Part shown: positions 40,736-49,264 of the stretch, one piece after another | How the letters are laid out: each line of letters begins with the position of its first letter | Numbering within the stretch: position 1 is the first letter of the stretch | Assembly: GCF_021582895.2 (NCBI RefSeq) | Contig: NZ_CP091139.2 | Coordinates: forward strand, 2,232,001 to 2,296,000 | DNA length: 64,000 bases | Source of the DNA: Microbacterium elymi | GTDB taxonomy: Bacteria > Actinomycetota > Actinomycetes > Actinomycetales > Microbacteriaceae | Reading direction: 5' to 3' | The notes under the pieces: generated by a model | The model's input: the letters and a program-made list of their open reading frames with translations, nothing else | The model's database searches: none | Told to the model about the DNA's origin: nothing | Program-made: the position numbers and the translations under genes

Positions 40736-41999
40736 GGTGCGCCTCCGCAGCCCGGACGAGCAGGTCCGAATCGCCGTAGTTGCCGGACTTCAGGAGCAGC
40801 GCCATCGGCGCCGGCTGATCGGCGAAGATCCACGGCACGCCCGGTGCGGCCTCGGCGCCCACCCGGCCGTGGCCGATGCCGAGGGCGCGGATCACCTCGC
40901 CCGAGGTCTCGCCTCCCGCGACGATGAGGCGATCCACACCCCGGCGGGCGAGCCCGGCGGCGACCAGTCCGAGCGCGTGCTCCACGAGCTGCGCGGCGCG
41001 TTCGGCGCCCAGGGCCTCCTGAGCCTCGCGCAGCTCGCCCGGTCCGGCGCTGGAGTAGATCAGCGCCGGCCCCTCGGCCCGGGCGCCGTCGTACCAGGCC
41101 AGGGCATCCTGAGCGAGCGCCTCGCTGTCGGGGAGGCGGACCGGGTCGAGCCGGAGCGCCGGCCCGCTCTCCTGCCACCGTGCGATCTGCTCGCGGGTGC
41201 GTGCGGAGCAGCTTCCCGCGATCGCGGCGGCCGTTCCCGCGGCGGTCAGCCGGTCGGCGGTGTCGTCTGCGACCGCCGCCCTGCCCCGGGCGGATGCTGC
41301 GGCGTGCGCGCGGGCCAGCGCGGCGGCCAGCCCCGCGGCACCGGTGACCAGCGGCCGGTTCCGCACGGCGTGGGCTATCGCGTCGAGGTCGTCGTCGTCC
41401 ACGGCGTCGACGATCACGAACTCACGCCCGCAGGCGGCCTGCGCCGCGATCCGCTCTTCGATCGCGGCACTGCCGGTCCGCACGACGGCGAGGTCGACCA
41501 GGCCGACCCCGTGCACGGTCTGCGCGGCCAGCACCCGCGGAAGACGCGCATCCGTCATCGGGGTCAGGGGATGGTCGCGCAGGGTCGACTCGCTCAGCAG
41601 CACGTCCCCGACGAACAGGTGGCCCTGGTACACGGTGCGCCCCTGCACCGGGGTGGTCGGGGCGAACACGACCGGCCCGGCGCCGAGCTCGGTCGCGAGC
41701 GCATCGGCGACCGGCCCGATGTTCCCGGCCGGGGTCGAGTCGAAGGTCGAGCAGTACTTGAAGAAGACCTGCGCGCAGCCGCGCGCGATCAGTGCGCGGG
41801 TCGCGGCGAGAGCGGCGGACACGGCGTCGGCGGCGGGGACGGTGCGCGTCTTCAGCCCCACCACCACGACATCGAGGTCGGCGCTCGAGGCGTCGTCGTC
41901 GATGCCGCCGAAGAACAGCCCGACCCGCAGCCCCGCCGAGCCGAACGCGGCGGCGACGTCGGTCGCGCCGGTCAGGTCGTCGGCCACCGCGCCGATCAT
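40725..41999 (-). CDS. four-carbon acid sugar kinase family protein (OtnK/DUF1537)
   Basis: Intact 424-residue kinase with ADDLTGATDVAAAF at the N-terminus (binding the sugar acid), KYCSTFDSTPAGNIGPV, and the ATP-binding GGETSGEVIRALG near the C-terminus. Known members phosphorylate 3-oxo-tetronates or related acids. Overlaps its neighbours on both sides (ATGA with the racemase-like gene, 11 bases with the aldolase), so the four genes are one operon. Confidence 0.9.
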   Translation of the reverse strand: MIGAVADDLTGATDVAAAFGSAGLRVGLFFGGIDDDASSADLDVVVVGLKTRTVPAADAVSAALAATRALIARGCAQVFFKYCSTFDSTPAGNIGPVADALATELGAGPVVFAPTTPVQGRTVYQGHLFVGDVLLSESTLRDHPLTPMTDARLPRVLAAQTVHGVGLVDLAVVRTGSAAIEERIAAQAACGREFVIVDAVDDDDLDAIAHAVRNRPLVTGAAGLAAALARAHAAASARGRAAVADDTADRLTAAGTAAAIAGSCSARTREQIARWQESGPALRLDPVRLPDSEALAQDALAWYDGARAEGPALIYSSAGPGELREAQEALGAERAAQLVEHALGLVAAGLARRGVDRLIVAGGETSGEVIRALGIGHGRVGAEAAPGVPWIFADQPAPMALLLKSGNYGDSDLLVRAAEAHRVH

Positions 42000-42664
42000 C
42001 GCGCGTCCGTGTGCAGCAGGTCGCGCATGAGCGCGGCGGCGCGACCCGGGCCGGCCAGCACCGGGATGCCGAGGCGCGCGGCCAGCGCGTCGGCCGCGGG
42101 GGCGATCGAGTACTGGGCGAGCAGCACGGCATCGAGGTCCGGGATGCCGCGGACCGCCCGTTCGAGGGCGTCGGTCAGGACCGCGGCATCCGTGACGCCG
42201 GCCGCATCGGCGGCCAGCACGTCCACCACCTCGAGACCGGCCTCGCGACCCGAGCGGAACGCGTCGAACCGCGCGCGGGCGTCGGCGAGCGGGATGGGCA
42301 GGGACGCGACCAGGGCGATCCGCCGGAATCCGCCGGCCGCAGCATCCGCGAACGCGGCGTCATCCGACGCGAGCACCGGGACCGCGGCACGGGCGGCGAC
42401 CGCGTGCGCGACCGGCCCGTACATCGAGCAGGTCAGGAGGACGCCGGCGGCCCCGTGCGCCAGGGCGTAGTCGATCAGGGCGGTCATCCGCGCGGCGAGC
42501 GGTGCGGTGACCCGGCCCGCGTCCAGCGCGTCCGCGATCAGCCGATCGTCGAGGATGTTCCATGTCTGCGCCTCGCCAAACACGGCGGCGAAGGCCTGCT
42601 CGGCCGGCGGGGCCGCGGCGGCGACCGCGCCGACCAGGGCGATCCTCGGGGATGTCTCGGCCAT
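41996..42664 (-). CDS. Asp/Glu/hydantoin racemase-like protein
   Basis: Intact, 222 residues from ATG 42664. Two alpha/beta halves each carry a Cys or Cys-position residue: LLTCSMYGPVA has the first catalytic Cys, while the second half (LLAQYSIAPA) has no Cys at the matching place. That asymmetry points to the maleate isomerase/arylmalonate decarboxylase side of the family rather than to a true amino-acid racemase, or to an altered mechanism. Operon partners handle small organic acids, so an acid isomerase or decarboxylase is likeliest. Confidence 0.78.
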   Translation of the reverse strand: MAETSPRIALVGAVAAAAPPAEQAFAAVFGEAQTWNILDDRLIADALDAGRVTAPLAARMTALIDYALAHGAAGVLLTCSMYGPVAHAVAARAAVPVLASDDAAFADAAAGGFRRIALVASLPIPLADARARFDAFRSGREAGLEVVDVLAADAAGVTDAAVLTDALERAVRGIPDLDAVLLAQYSIAPAADALAARLGIPVLAGPGRAAALMRDLLHTDAR

Positions 42665-42665
42665 G

Positions 42666-43133
42666 TCAGCGGTCGACGACCACGCCGTCCTCATCGGCGT
42701 GGATCATGGCACCGGGGCGGATGACCGCGTCACCGAAGCGGAGCTCGACGTCGGCCTCGCCCGCCCCGGCCTTCCCGCTCTTGCGCGGGTTCACGCCGAG
42801 GGCCTTGATGCCGATCGGCAGGGCGGCCAGCGCCGCGCTGTCGCGGACGGCGCCGTTGATGATGACGCCGCCCCACCCGTTGTCCACGGCCAGTCCGGCG
42901 ATGCGGTCGCCCATCAGCGCGCAGTGCAGCGACCCGCCGCCGTCCACGACGAGCACCGCACCGTCGCCCGGGGTCTCCAGGAGCGCGGCCAGCACGACGT
43001 TGTCCTCGTGACAGCGCACGGTCCGGGCCGGCCCGGCGAAGCGGGTGAGGCCGCCGAAGTCCCGGAACTGGGTGGTCAGCGAGCTCAGCTGATCGCCGCG
43101 CTCGTCCCAGAGGTCTGCGGTGGAGGTGGTCAT
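42666..43133 (-). CDS. RraA-family aldolase/decarboxylase (HMG aldolase-like)
   Basis: Intact 155-residue protein. Family motifs are GGGSLHCALMGDRIAGLAVDN (approximate span 42900-42960) and GVIINGAVRDSAALAALPIGIKA, containing the Arg-Asp pair that binds pyruvate enolate and metal. Members cleave 4-hydroxy-4-methyl-2-oxoglutarate or 4-carboxy-4-hydroxy-2-oxoadipate and decarboxylate oxaloacetate; others only bind RNase E. Gene context (dehydrogenase, hydratase, kinase) favours a catabolic aldolase. First gene of the leftward four-gene set after the regulator. Confidence 0.88.
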   Translation of the reverse strand: MTTSTADLWDERGDQLSSLTTQFRDFGGLTRFAGPARTVRCHEDNVVLAALLETPGDGAVLVVDGGGSLHCALMGDRIAGLAVDNGWGGVIINGAVRDSAALAALPIGIKALGVNPRKSGKAGAGEADVELRFGDAVIRPGAMIHADEDGVVVDR

Positions 43134-43156
43134 GTGGTGTCCTTCCCGGGACGGGT

Positions 43157-43831
43157 TCAGGCGTCCGCTTCGGCTTGCAAGGCTGCGTGGCGGTCGCACC
43201 GAGGCTGGATCGGATGTGCCGGCGCATCACCTCGGTCGCCCCGGCGACGTCGCCGGCGATGACGCACATCATCATCCGGTGGTGCTCCGCGTCCTTCTCG
43301 TGCAGCTCGTCGTCGGCACGGTCGTGGCGCAGGGCGGCGAGCCGATAGCGGTCGGACTTGTCCCACAGCGCGTCCAGCGTCGTGATCAGCACGTCGTTGT
43401 GCGAGGCGCGGTAGATCGCCTGATGGAACCGCCGGTGCCGGACGAGCTGGTCGAGGGTGGGGTGTCCGGGCAGCGCATGGATCTCGGACGCCGCCCGGAT
43501 CTGCGCGATGTCGTCGCGGGTGCGCCGCTCGGCGGCCAGCCCGGCCGCCAACGGATCCAGGGCCAGTCGCATCTCCAGCAGGTCGCGCGCCTCCTCGACG
43601 CTGAGGCGGGTCACGGTGGCGTCGCGATGCGCGCCGAGGTCGACCAGACCCTCGGACTGCAGCTTGCGCAGCGCCTCGCGCAAGCGGCGTCGTGCTGATG
43701 CCGAGCTCGACCGCGAGGGTCGCCTGATTGAACCCCGAGCCGGGCGGGTACTCGCCGGACAGGATGCGCTCGCGCACCACCGCGTAGGCGAGATCGCTCT
43801 TGACCGCGTAGTCGGGGGTCGCTGTGCTCAT
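43157..43831 (-). CDS. GntR/FCD family regulator of the divergent acid operons
   Basis: About 224 residues: winged helix (YAVVRERILSGEYPPGSGFNQ, then LAVELGISTTPLREALRKLQSEG, both around 43690-43790) followed by a helical FCD domain with His residues FHQAIYRASHND and EHHRMMMCVI. A break at 43680-43685 (GCAAGC on +) restores TPLREALRKL. A second near 43170-43176 leaves the last ten residues uncertain. It opens the leftward operon and faces the importer operon; the intergenic GTTATAAC sites are its likely targets. Confidence 0.86.
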   Translation of the reverse strand: MSTATPDYAVKSDLAYAVVRERILSGEYPPGSGFNQATLAVELGISTTPLARGAAQAAVRGSGRPRRASRRHRDPPQRRGGARPAGDATGPGSVGGRAGRRAAHPRRHRADPGGVRDPCAARTPHPRPARPAPAVPSGDLPRLAQRRADHDAGRAVGQVRPLSARRPAPRPCRRRAAREGRGAPPDDDVRHRRRRRRGDRGDAPAHPIQPRCDRHAALQAEADA

Positions 43832-43862
43832 CGGTGCCCATCGTCGGGAAGTCAGTCCCTCC

Positions 43863-44008
43863 GTTATAACATACGATGGCGGTGGTTATAACGAAGGATT
43901 CCGGTAGTCCCGCGAAATCTCGGGCCGCATGAGCTAAATGCACGAAACTAGCGGAAAGTTCGATAAACCCAGCGGGCCCTTGACGTGTTCTCGTTATAAC
44001 CATACTGT
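43863..44008. promoter_or_regulatory. three GTTATAAC operators and a promoter
   Basis: Identical GTTATAAC palindromes at 43863-43870, 43885-43892 and 43993-44000. The third lies between TTGACG (43980-43985) and TACTGT (44003-44008), spaced 17 bases, which form a good promoter for the rightward operon. The first two lie at the leftward start. Repression of both operons by the GntR/FCD protein is likely. Confidence 0.65.
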
Positions 44009-44062
44009 GATCTTCGATCCGGGGTCGCACGCCCCGGCCGTGCATCACAAGGGAGTGAAAAC

Positions 44063-45240
44063 ATGAATCGTCTGTCGCGTTCATCGAAGCCGGGCCGCAC
44101 ACGTCGACGCTGGTCGACCATCGCGGTCACCACCGTGGCGGTGGCCGGGCTCGCGGTCTCGCTCAGCGCCTGCGCCGGCGACTCCGCGCCCAAGGCGCCG
44201 GAGAACAAGATCTCGCAGGGGGTGTGGCCCAGCTACTATCCGTCCGACTACGGCAAGATCGTCGACGCCGCCAAGAAGGAGGGCGGCACGCTGACGATCT
44301 ACTCGAACACCGACCAGGAGAACTGGGCCCCGATCTTCCGCGACTTCCAGAAGAAGTACCCGTTCGTCACGAAGATCGCCGCGAACAACCTCGATTCCGA
44401 CGAGGTGTTCCAGAAGCAGCTCAGCGAGACGGCGACCGGCAACGCGCCCGCCGACATCCTGGTCACCAACGCCGTCCAGGCGTGGACCAAGTACGACGCC
44501 GAGCCCGACCGCGTGCTGGACTACACATCGCCGGAGCTGTCCAGCTGCCCGACTTCGCACAGGTCATGCCGAACGTGTACGCGCTGTCGATGGACCCGGT
44601 CGGCCTGGCCTACAACGAGCAGCTCCTGGGCAGCAACCCGACCAGCATCGCGGATCTGGCCAAGACCGTCTCCGCCGATCCGGCGAAGTTCAAGGGCAAG
44701 ATCACCACGCGCGACGTGAGCGGCTCGTTCGGCTTCACGGTGTCGAAGGGCTTCGTGGACGGCAACCCGGACGCGTGGTCGTCCCTGGAGAAGATCCTGC
44801 CGTCGGCACGGCCCGAGACCTCTTCCGGCACGCAGATCGACAAGATCACCTCGGGCGAGTACCTGGCCGGCTTCTTCATCTCCAGCGCCGTCGCGTTCCC
44901 GCAGGAGACGAAGGCGACGGGCATCTTCAAGTTCGTCTACCCGAAGGACGGCACGGTCGTGCTCGGCCGCGGCATCGGCATCACCCCGAAGGGGCCGCAC
45001 CCGGCCACCGCCAAGCTCTTCCTCGACTTCGTCCTGTCCGAGGAGGGCCAGAACGCGGTCGCCGAAGGAGGCCTGACCGCCTACCGCGACAGCGTCAAGC
45101 AGGTCGAGGGCCGGCACACCTACCAGGAGATCGTCGACCTGGCCGGTGAGGACGCGATCATCCGCGTCCCCTACAAGGTCACCTCCGACGCCGACGTGAA
45201 GGCCTTCACCGACAAGTGGAACGGGATGCTCGGAAAGTGA
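44063..45240 (+). CDS. lipoprotein substrate-binding protein 3 (Fbp/AfuA-like)
   Basis: Extracytoplasmic binding protein, about 392 residues, with a strongly basic leader and lipobox Cys at about residue 37 (SLSAC). The mature domain has LTIYSNTDQENWAPIF, a first-loop sequence of the Fbp fold, and ends VKAFTDKWNGMLGK. One base is missing near 44540, breaking the frame between ELS and QLPDFAQVM. It belongs to the same structural class as the two proteins at the left end but lacks their YDSTGK loop, so a different ligand is expected, probably an organic acid. Confidence 0.87.
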
Positions 45241-45246
45241 TCGCTC

Positions 45247-45276
45247 GGGTGGCCGGGGCGATCGCCCCGGCCACCC
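45247..45276 (+). terminator. intra-operon hairpin after binding protein 3
   Basis: Perfect 14-base-pair GC stem with a tiny central AT, 7 bases after the stop and 31 bases before the permease start. No T-run follows. Likely an attenuator or mRNA stabiliser raising binding-protein output. Confidence 0.6.
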
Positions 45277-45307
45277 CGCGGCATCCTCCGACAGGGGAAA
45301 TGAACCC

Positions 45308-47068
45308 ATGACAACTCTGACCAGCGCTCCGGAGAAGCCGGCGGATCGGTCGCCGACGCTCCCGGCGCCGAAGTACCTGCGCCTCTTCGGCGTCGGGCGG
45401 GACCGCGTCGTGCAGTGGGCGGTGCTCGTCATCGTCGCCCTGTTCGTCATCGCGCCGATCGTGCCGATCCTGTACCAGTCGATCCGCAGCAAGCCGCTGT
45501 ACGACTCCACCGGCGCGTTCACGCTCGCCTCCTACGTCAAGCTCTTCACCGAGGCCGGCTTCGGCCAGGTGATCCTGAACACGGCGATCTTCGCCCTCCT
45601 CACCACGTTCCTCACGCTGCTGTTCGCCATCCCGATGGCGGTCCTGGTCGTGCGCACCAAGCTGCCGTTCGGGCGGCTGCTGGCCGGGTCGATGCAGTGG
45701 CCGTTCTTCATCTCTTCGCTGCTGCTGGGCTTCGGCTGGATCGCGCTGTACGGTCCGGCCGGCTTCGTCAGCGTCGAGGTGCAGCGGTGGATCGGGTTCG
45801 TGCCGTGGAACCTCTACTCGATCCCCGGCATGGCCCTGACCGAAGCCGTCGGTCTCGCCCCGATCGCGTACGTGTTCTGCGCGAACGCGCTGCGCAAGTC
45901 CGACGCATCGCTGGAGAGCGCCGCGCAGGTCTGCGGCTCGGGTCCGCTGCGCATCCTGTTCCAGGTCGTCGTGCCGCGCTGCGCCCGCCGATCGTCTACG
46001 CGTCGATCCTCATCTTCAGCATGTCGATCGAGACGCTGAGCGTGCCGCTGCTGTACGGCACCCCGGTGCGCATCGAGGTGTTCTCGACGTTCCTGTACAC
46101 GCACGGACTGCAGTCGATCCAGCCGGACTACGGCATCCTCGCCTCGGCGTCGACCATCATCCTCGCCGTGACCATCACGACGGTCGCACTGCAGGCCAAG
46201 GTGCTCAAGAACGCGCAAGCGGTTCGTCTCCGTGCGCGGCAAGGCCGTCCGGCCGCGCCGGCTCGACCTCGGCTGGCTGAAGTGGGTGGCCACCGTGCTC
46301 ATCGTCATCTACGTGGTGTTCGGGGCGGCGCTGCCGATCCTCGGCCTGGTGTTCCGCTCGTTCACGCTCATCTTCACCCCGCTGCAGAGCCCGCTGAAGA
46401 CTCTGACCCTGCAGAACTACCAGACGGTGTTCACCTACCAGACCTACATCCAGTCGATCTACAACAGCGTGATCATCGCCGTCGTCGGCGCCGTCCTGGT
46501 CAGTGCCCTGGCTCTGATCGCGGTGGTGGTGGCCAAACGCTCGACGTTCCGGTTCGCCCGGGCCGTCGAGTACCTCGCACTGGCGCCGCAGGCGATCCCC
46601 GGCATCATCGTCGGCATCGGGTTCTTCTGGGCGTTCGCGATCATGCCGGGCGGCAGCGTCATCCAGGGCACCCTGGCCGCGGTGATCATCGCGTTCGGGC
46701 TGCGGGCGCTGCCCACGGCCTTCGGTTCGATCTCGCCGGCGCTGATGCAGATCGCCGGCGAACTCGACAACGCCGGCCGGGTGGTCGGGGCCGACTGGGT
46801 CGGCGTGTTCGTCCGCATTCTGCGCAAGCTCCTGGTGCCGGCGTTCGCCGGGGCGATGCTCCTCGTGTTCGTCACGATGCTCAAGGAGTACTCGGCCGCG
46901 CTGTTCCTGTCGTCCGCGAACACCAATGTGATCGGCACGACCATGCTCGAGCTCTGGGTGCAGGGCAACACCGGCTCGGTCGCGGCCCTCGCGACCATCC
47001 AGATCGCCATCACCGCCGTCGTCGTCGGTGTTGCGAACCTCCTGATGAAAGAGAAGAAGGATGCCTGA
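45308..47068 (+). CDS. Fbp-type ABC importer permease (two-domain)
   Basis: Fused membrane subunit of about 586 residues with about 12 hydrophobic segments in two halves, each with a coupling loop (SLESAAQVCGSGPLRILFQV and AGELDNAGRVVGADWVGVF). Breaks: near 45976, where one G is missing (restoring VVVPALRPPIVYAS), and 46215-46220 (GCAAGC, restoring KNAQRFVSVRGKA). It overlaps the ATPase start by 8 bases. Works with the binding protein at 44063. Confidence 0.9.
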
Positions 47069-48185
47069 GATCCGTGTCTCCCACATGGCCAAGACGTTCG
47101 GAGACGTCAAGGTCCTCAACGACATCGACTTCGAGGTGAGGGACGGCGAGTTCTTCACCCTGCTCGGCCCGAGCGGCTTGCGGCAAGTCGACCACGCTGA
47201 ACTGCATCGCCGGATTGGAGGATCCCACCGAGGGGTCGATCTCGATCGGCGACCGGCCGCTGGTGGACCGCGCCGAGCGCGTCTACGTGCCGACCGAGGA
47301 GCGCAACCTCGGCATGGTGTTCCAGTCGTACGCGCTGTGGCCGCACATGACGATCAGGCGCAACCTCGCGTTCCCGCTGAACATCCGCAAGGCGAGCCGT
47401 GCCGACAAGGACGCCCGCATCCACGAGGCGCTCGACAAGGTCGGCCTCGCGCACCTGAAGGACCGCTACCCGCATCAGCTGTCCGGGGGCAGCAGCGCGT
47501 CGCGCTCGCGCGTGCCCTGGTGTACTCGCCGAGCGTGCTGCTGCTGGACGAGCCGCTGTCCAACCTCGACGCGAAGCTGCGCGAGCAGGCCCGGGCGTGG
47601 CTGAAGCGGCTGCAGGCCGACCTCGGGATCACCACGCTGTACGTCACGCATGATCAGGACGAGGCGCTGACCCTGAGCGACCGGATCGCGGTGATGTTCG
47701 ACGGGGTGATGACCCAGGTCGGCACTCCGCACGAGGTCTACGAGCACCCGGCCACGGCGGCGGTGGCCGCCTTCGTGGGCAGCTGCAACTTCCTGATCGG
47801 CACCGTGGAGCAGATGCGCGCCGATCAGGTGGACGTGCGGCTGCAGGCCACCGGTGCCATCGTGTCGGTGGCGACCACCGAGGACTGGCTGCCCGGCGCC
47901 CCCGTGACGGTCGCGGTGCGGCCCGAGAAGCTGAAGATCGTGACCGAGGAGCCGGGCAGCCGCGACCTGAACGTGCTCGACACCGAGGTCGTGACCAAGG
48001 CGTACGTCGGGTCGCGGTACGAGTACATGCTGCGGCTGGGCGACATCGCGGTGCAGGTGGTCGCCCCCGACGGCTCGCTGGACGGCGCCGTGCGCCTGGT
48101 CTTCGCGCCGGGCGACGCGCATGTCTTCCCCGGCGCGTCCGGGCCGTCCACCGAAGTCCTCGATCTGATGAAGGTGGCGGCATGA
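47061..48185 (+). CDS. ABC importer ATPase, FbpC/PotA type
   Basis: Energising subunit, about 374 residues. Walker A GPSGCGKST near residue 38 requires removing one T at 47176-47181; the signature SGGQQRVALARAL requires restoring one G in the run near 47490. Walker B LLLDEPLSNLD, H-loop YVTHDQDEA and a TOBE-like C-terminus follow. It strongly resembles the ATPase at 1150, indicating two paralogous importers of one class in the window. Confidence 0.91.
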   Translation: MPEIRVSHMAKTFGDVKVLNDIDFEVRDGEFFTLLGPSGLRQVDHAELHRRIGGSHRGVDLDRRPAAGGPRRARLRADRGAQPRHGVPVVRAVAAHDDQAQPRVPAEHPQGEPCRQGRPHPRGARQGRPRAPEGPLPASAVRGQQRVALARALVYSPSVLLLDEPLSNLDAKLREQARAWLKRLQADLGITTLYVTHDQDEALTLSDRIAVMFDGVMTQVGTPHEVYEHPATAAVAAFVGSCNFLIGTVEQMRADQVDVRLQATGAIVSVATTEDWLPGAPVTVAVRPEKLKIVTEEPGSRDLNVLDTEVVTKAYVGSRYEYMLRLGDIAVQVVAPDGSLDGAVRLVFAPGDAHVFPGASGPSTEVLDLMKVAA

Positions 48186-49264
48186 GCACGGACGCATATC
48201 GGATCGGCCTGCTCAACGGCGACGGCATCGGACCCGAGATCGTCCCGGCGGCGGTCGCGTGCGTGGATGCCGCGGTCCGGGCGGTCGGGCTCGTTGAGAT
48301 CGCGTGGGTCGAACTGCCGCTCGGCCGCACCGCGATCGACACCCACGGTGCGGCGGTGCCGGCCGAGACCCTGACCGCGCTGGACGGGCTGGAAGCGTGG
48401 ATGCTCGGTCCGCACGACAGCGTCTCGTACCCCGAGCCGCACCGGTCGCGGCTGAACCCGAGCGGCACCATCCGCAAGCATGCGGGCCTGTTCGCCAACA
48501 TCCGTCCCGCCACCTCGTTCGCGGGCAGCCGGGCCCTCGTGCCCGACACCGACCTGGTGATCGTGCGCGAGAACACCGAGGGGTTCTACGCCGACCGCAA
48601 CACCTATGCCGGCACGGGTGAGTTCATGCCCACGCCGGACGTCGCGATCGCGCACGGCATCATCACCCGGGCGGCGACCGAGAAGATCGCGACGGCCGCG
48701 TTCGAACTGGCGATGCAGCGGCGCAAGCACGTCACGATCGTGCACAAGGCGAACGTGCTCGCGCTGACCACCGGCCTGTTCCGGGACGTGTGCCGCGATG
48801 TCGGCTCGCGCTTCCCGGAGGTGCACATCGACGACTTCCACATCGATGCGATGACGGTGCACCTGGTGCGTCGCGGGGGCGATTTCGACGTCATCGTCAC
48901 CGAGAACATGTTCGGCGACATCCTCTCCGATCTGTCCGGCGAGCTGGCCGGGTCGCTCGGGATCGCGCCCTCGCTGAACAGTTCGCTCACCCAGGCGATG
49001 GCGCAGGCCGCGCACGGGTCGGCCCCCGACATCGCCGGCCGCGACATCGCGAACCCGATTGCGATGATCCTCTCGGCCGCGATGCTGCTGGAGTGGCTGG
49101 GCGCCCGCCACGACGACGACCTGCTCGTCGAGGCGGCGCGGCGGATCCGCTCGGCGGTCGACGACACGGTCGCCGCAGGCACCGCCACCGGCGACCTCGG
49201 CGGCTCGGCCTCGACGAGCGGCTTCGCGGCGGCGGTGGCCGCCGCGATCAATGCCGATGGCTGA
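48182..49264 (+). CDS. isopropylmalate/tartrate dehydrogenase-like oxidoreductase
   Basis: Intact 360-residue NAD(P)-dependent beta-decarboxylating dehydrogenase. It has [57 protein letters not shown] and the cofactor loop [20 protein letters not shown]. The family oxidises malate-type acids (isopropylmalate, isocitrate, tartrate, methyl/ethylmalate). Absence of leuC/leuD neighbours and its place after an importer favour a catabolic role. Overlaps the ATPase by ATGA and the hydratase by 14 bases. Confidence 0.88.
   Translation: MSTDAYRIGLLNGDGIGPEIVPAAVACVDAAVRAVGLVEIAWVELPLGRTAIDTHGAAVPAETLTALDGLEAWMLGPHDSVSYPEPHRSRLNPSGTIRKHAGLFANIRPATSFAGSRALVPDTDLVIVRENTEGFYADRNTYAGTGEFMPTPDVAIAHGIITRAATEKIATAAFELAMQRRKHVTIVHKANVLALTTGLFRDVCRDVGSRFPEVHIDDFHIDAMTVHLVRRGGDFDVIVTENMFGDILSDLSGELAGSLGIAPSLNSSLTQAMAQAAHGSAPDIAGRDIANPIAMILSAAMLLEWLGARHDDDLLVEAARRIRSAVDDTVAAGTATGDLGGSASTSGFAAAVAAAINADG

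Noticed and set aside
40158-42470. Open frame of about 770 codons on the + strand across the otnC/otnK region
   Set aside because: Low-complexity Arg/Gly/Ala composition; the minus strand encodes well-supported kinase, aldolase and racemase-like proteins.
43172-43177. GCTTGC at the end of the GntR/FCD gene as another error site
   Set aside because: Removing a T does not restore a stop in the expected frame; the local sequence needs a different or second change, so it was not counted.
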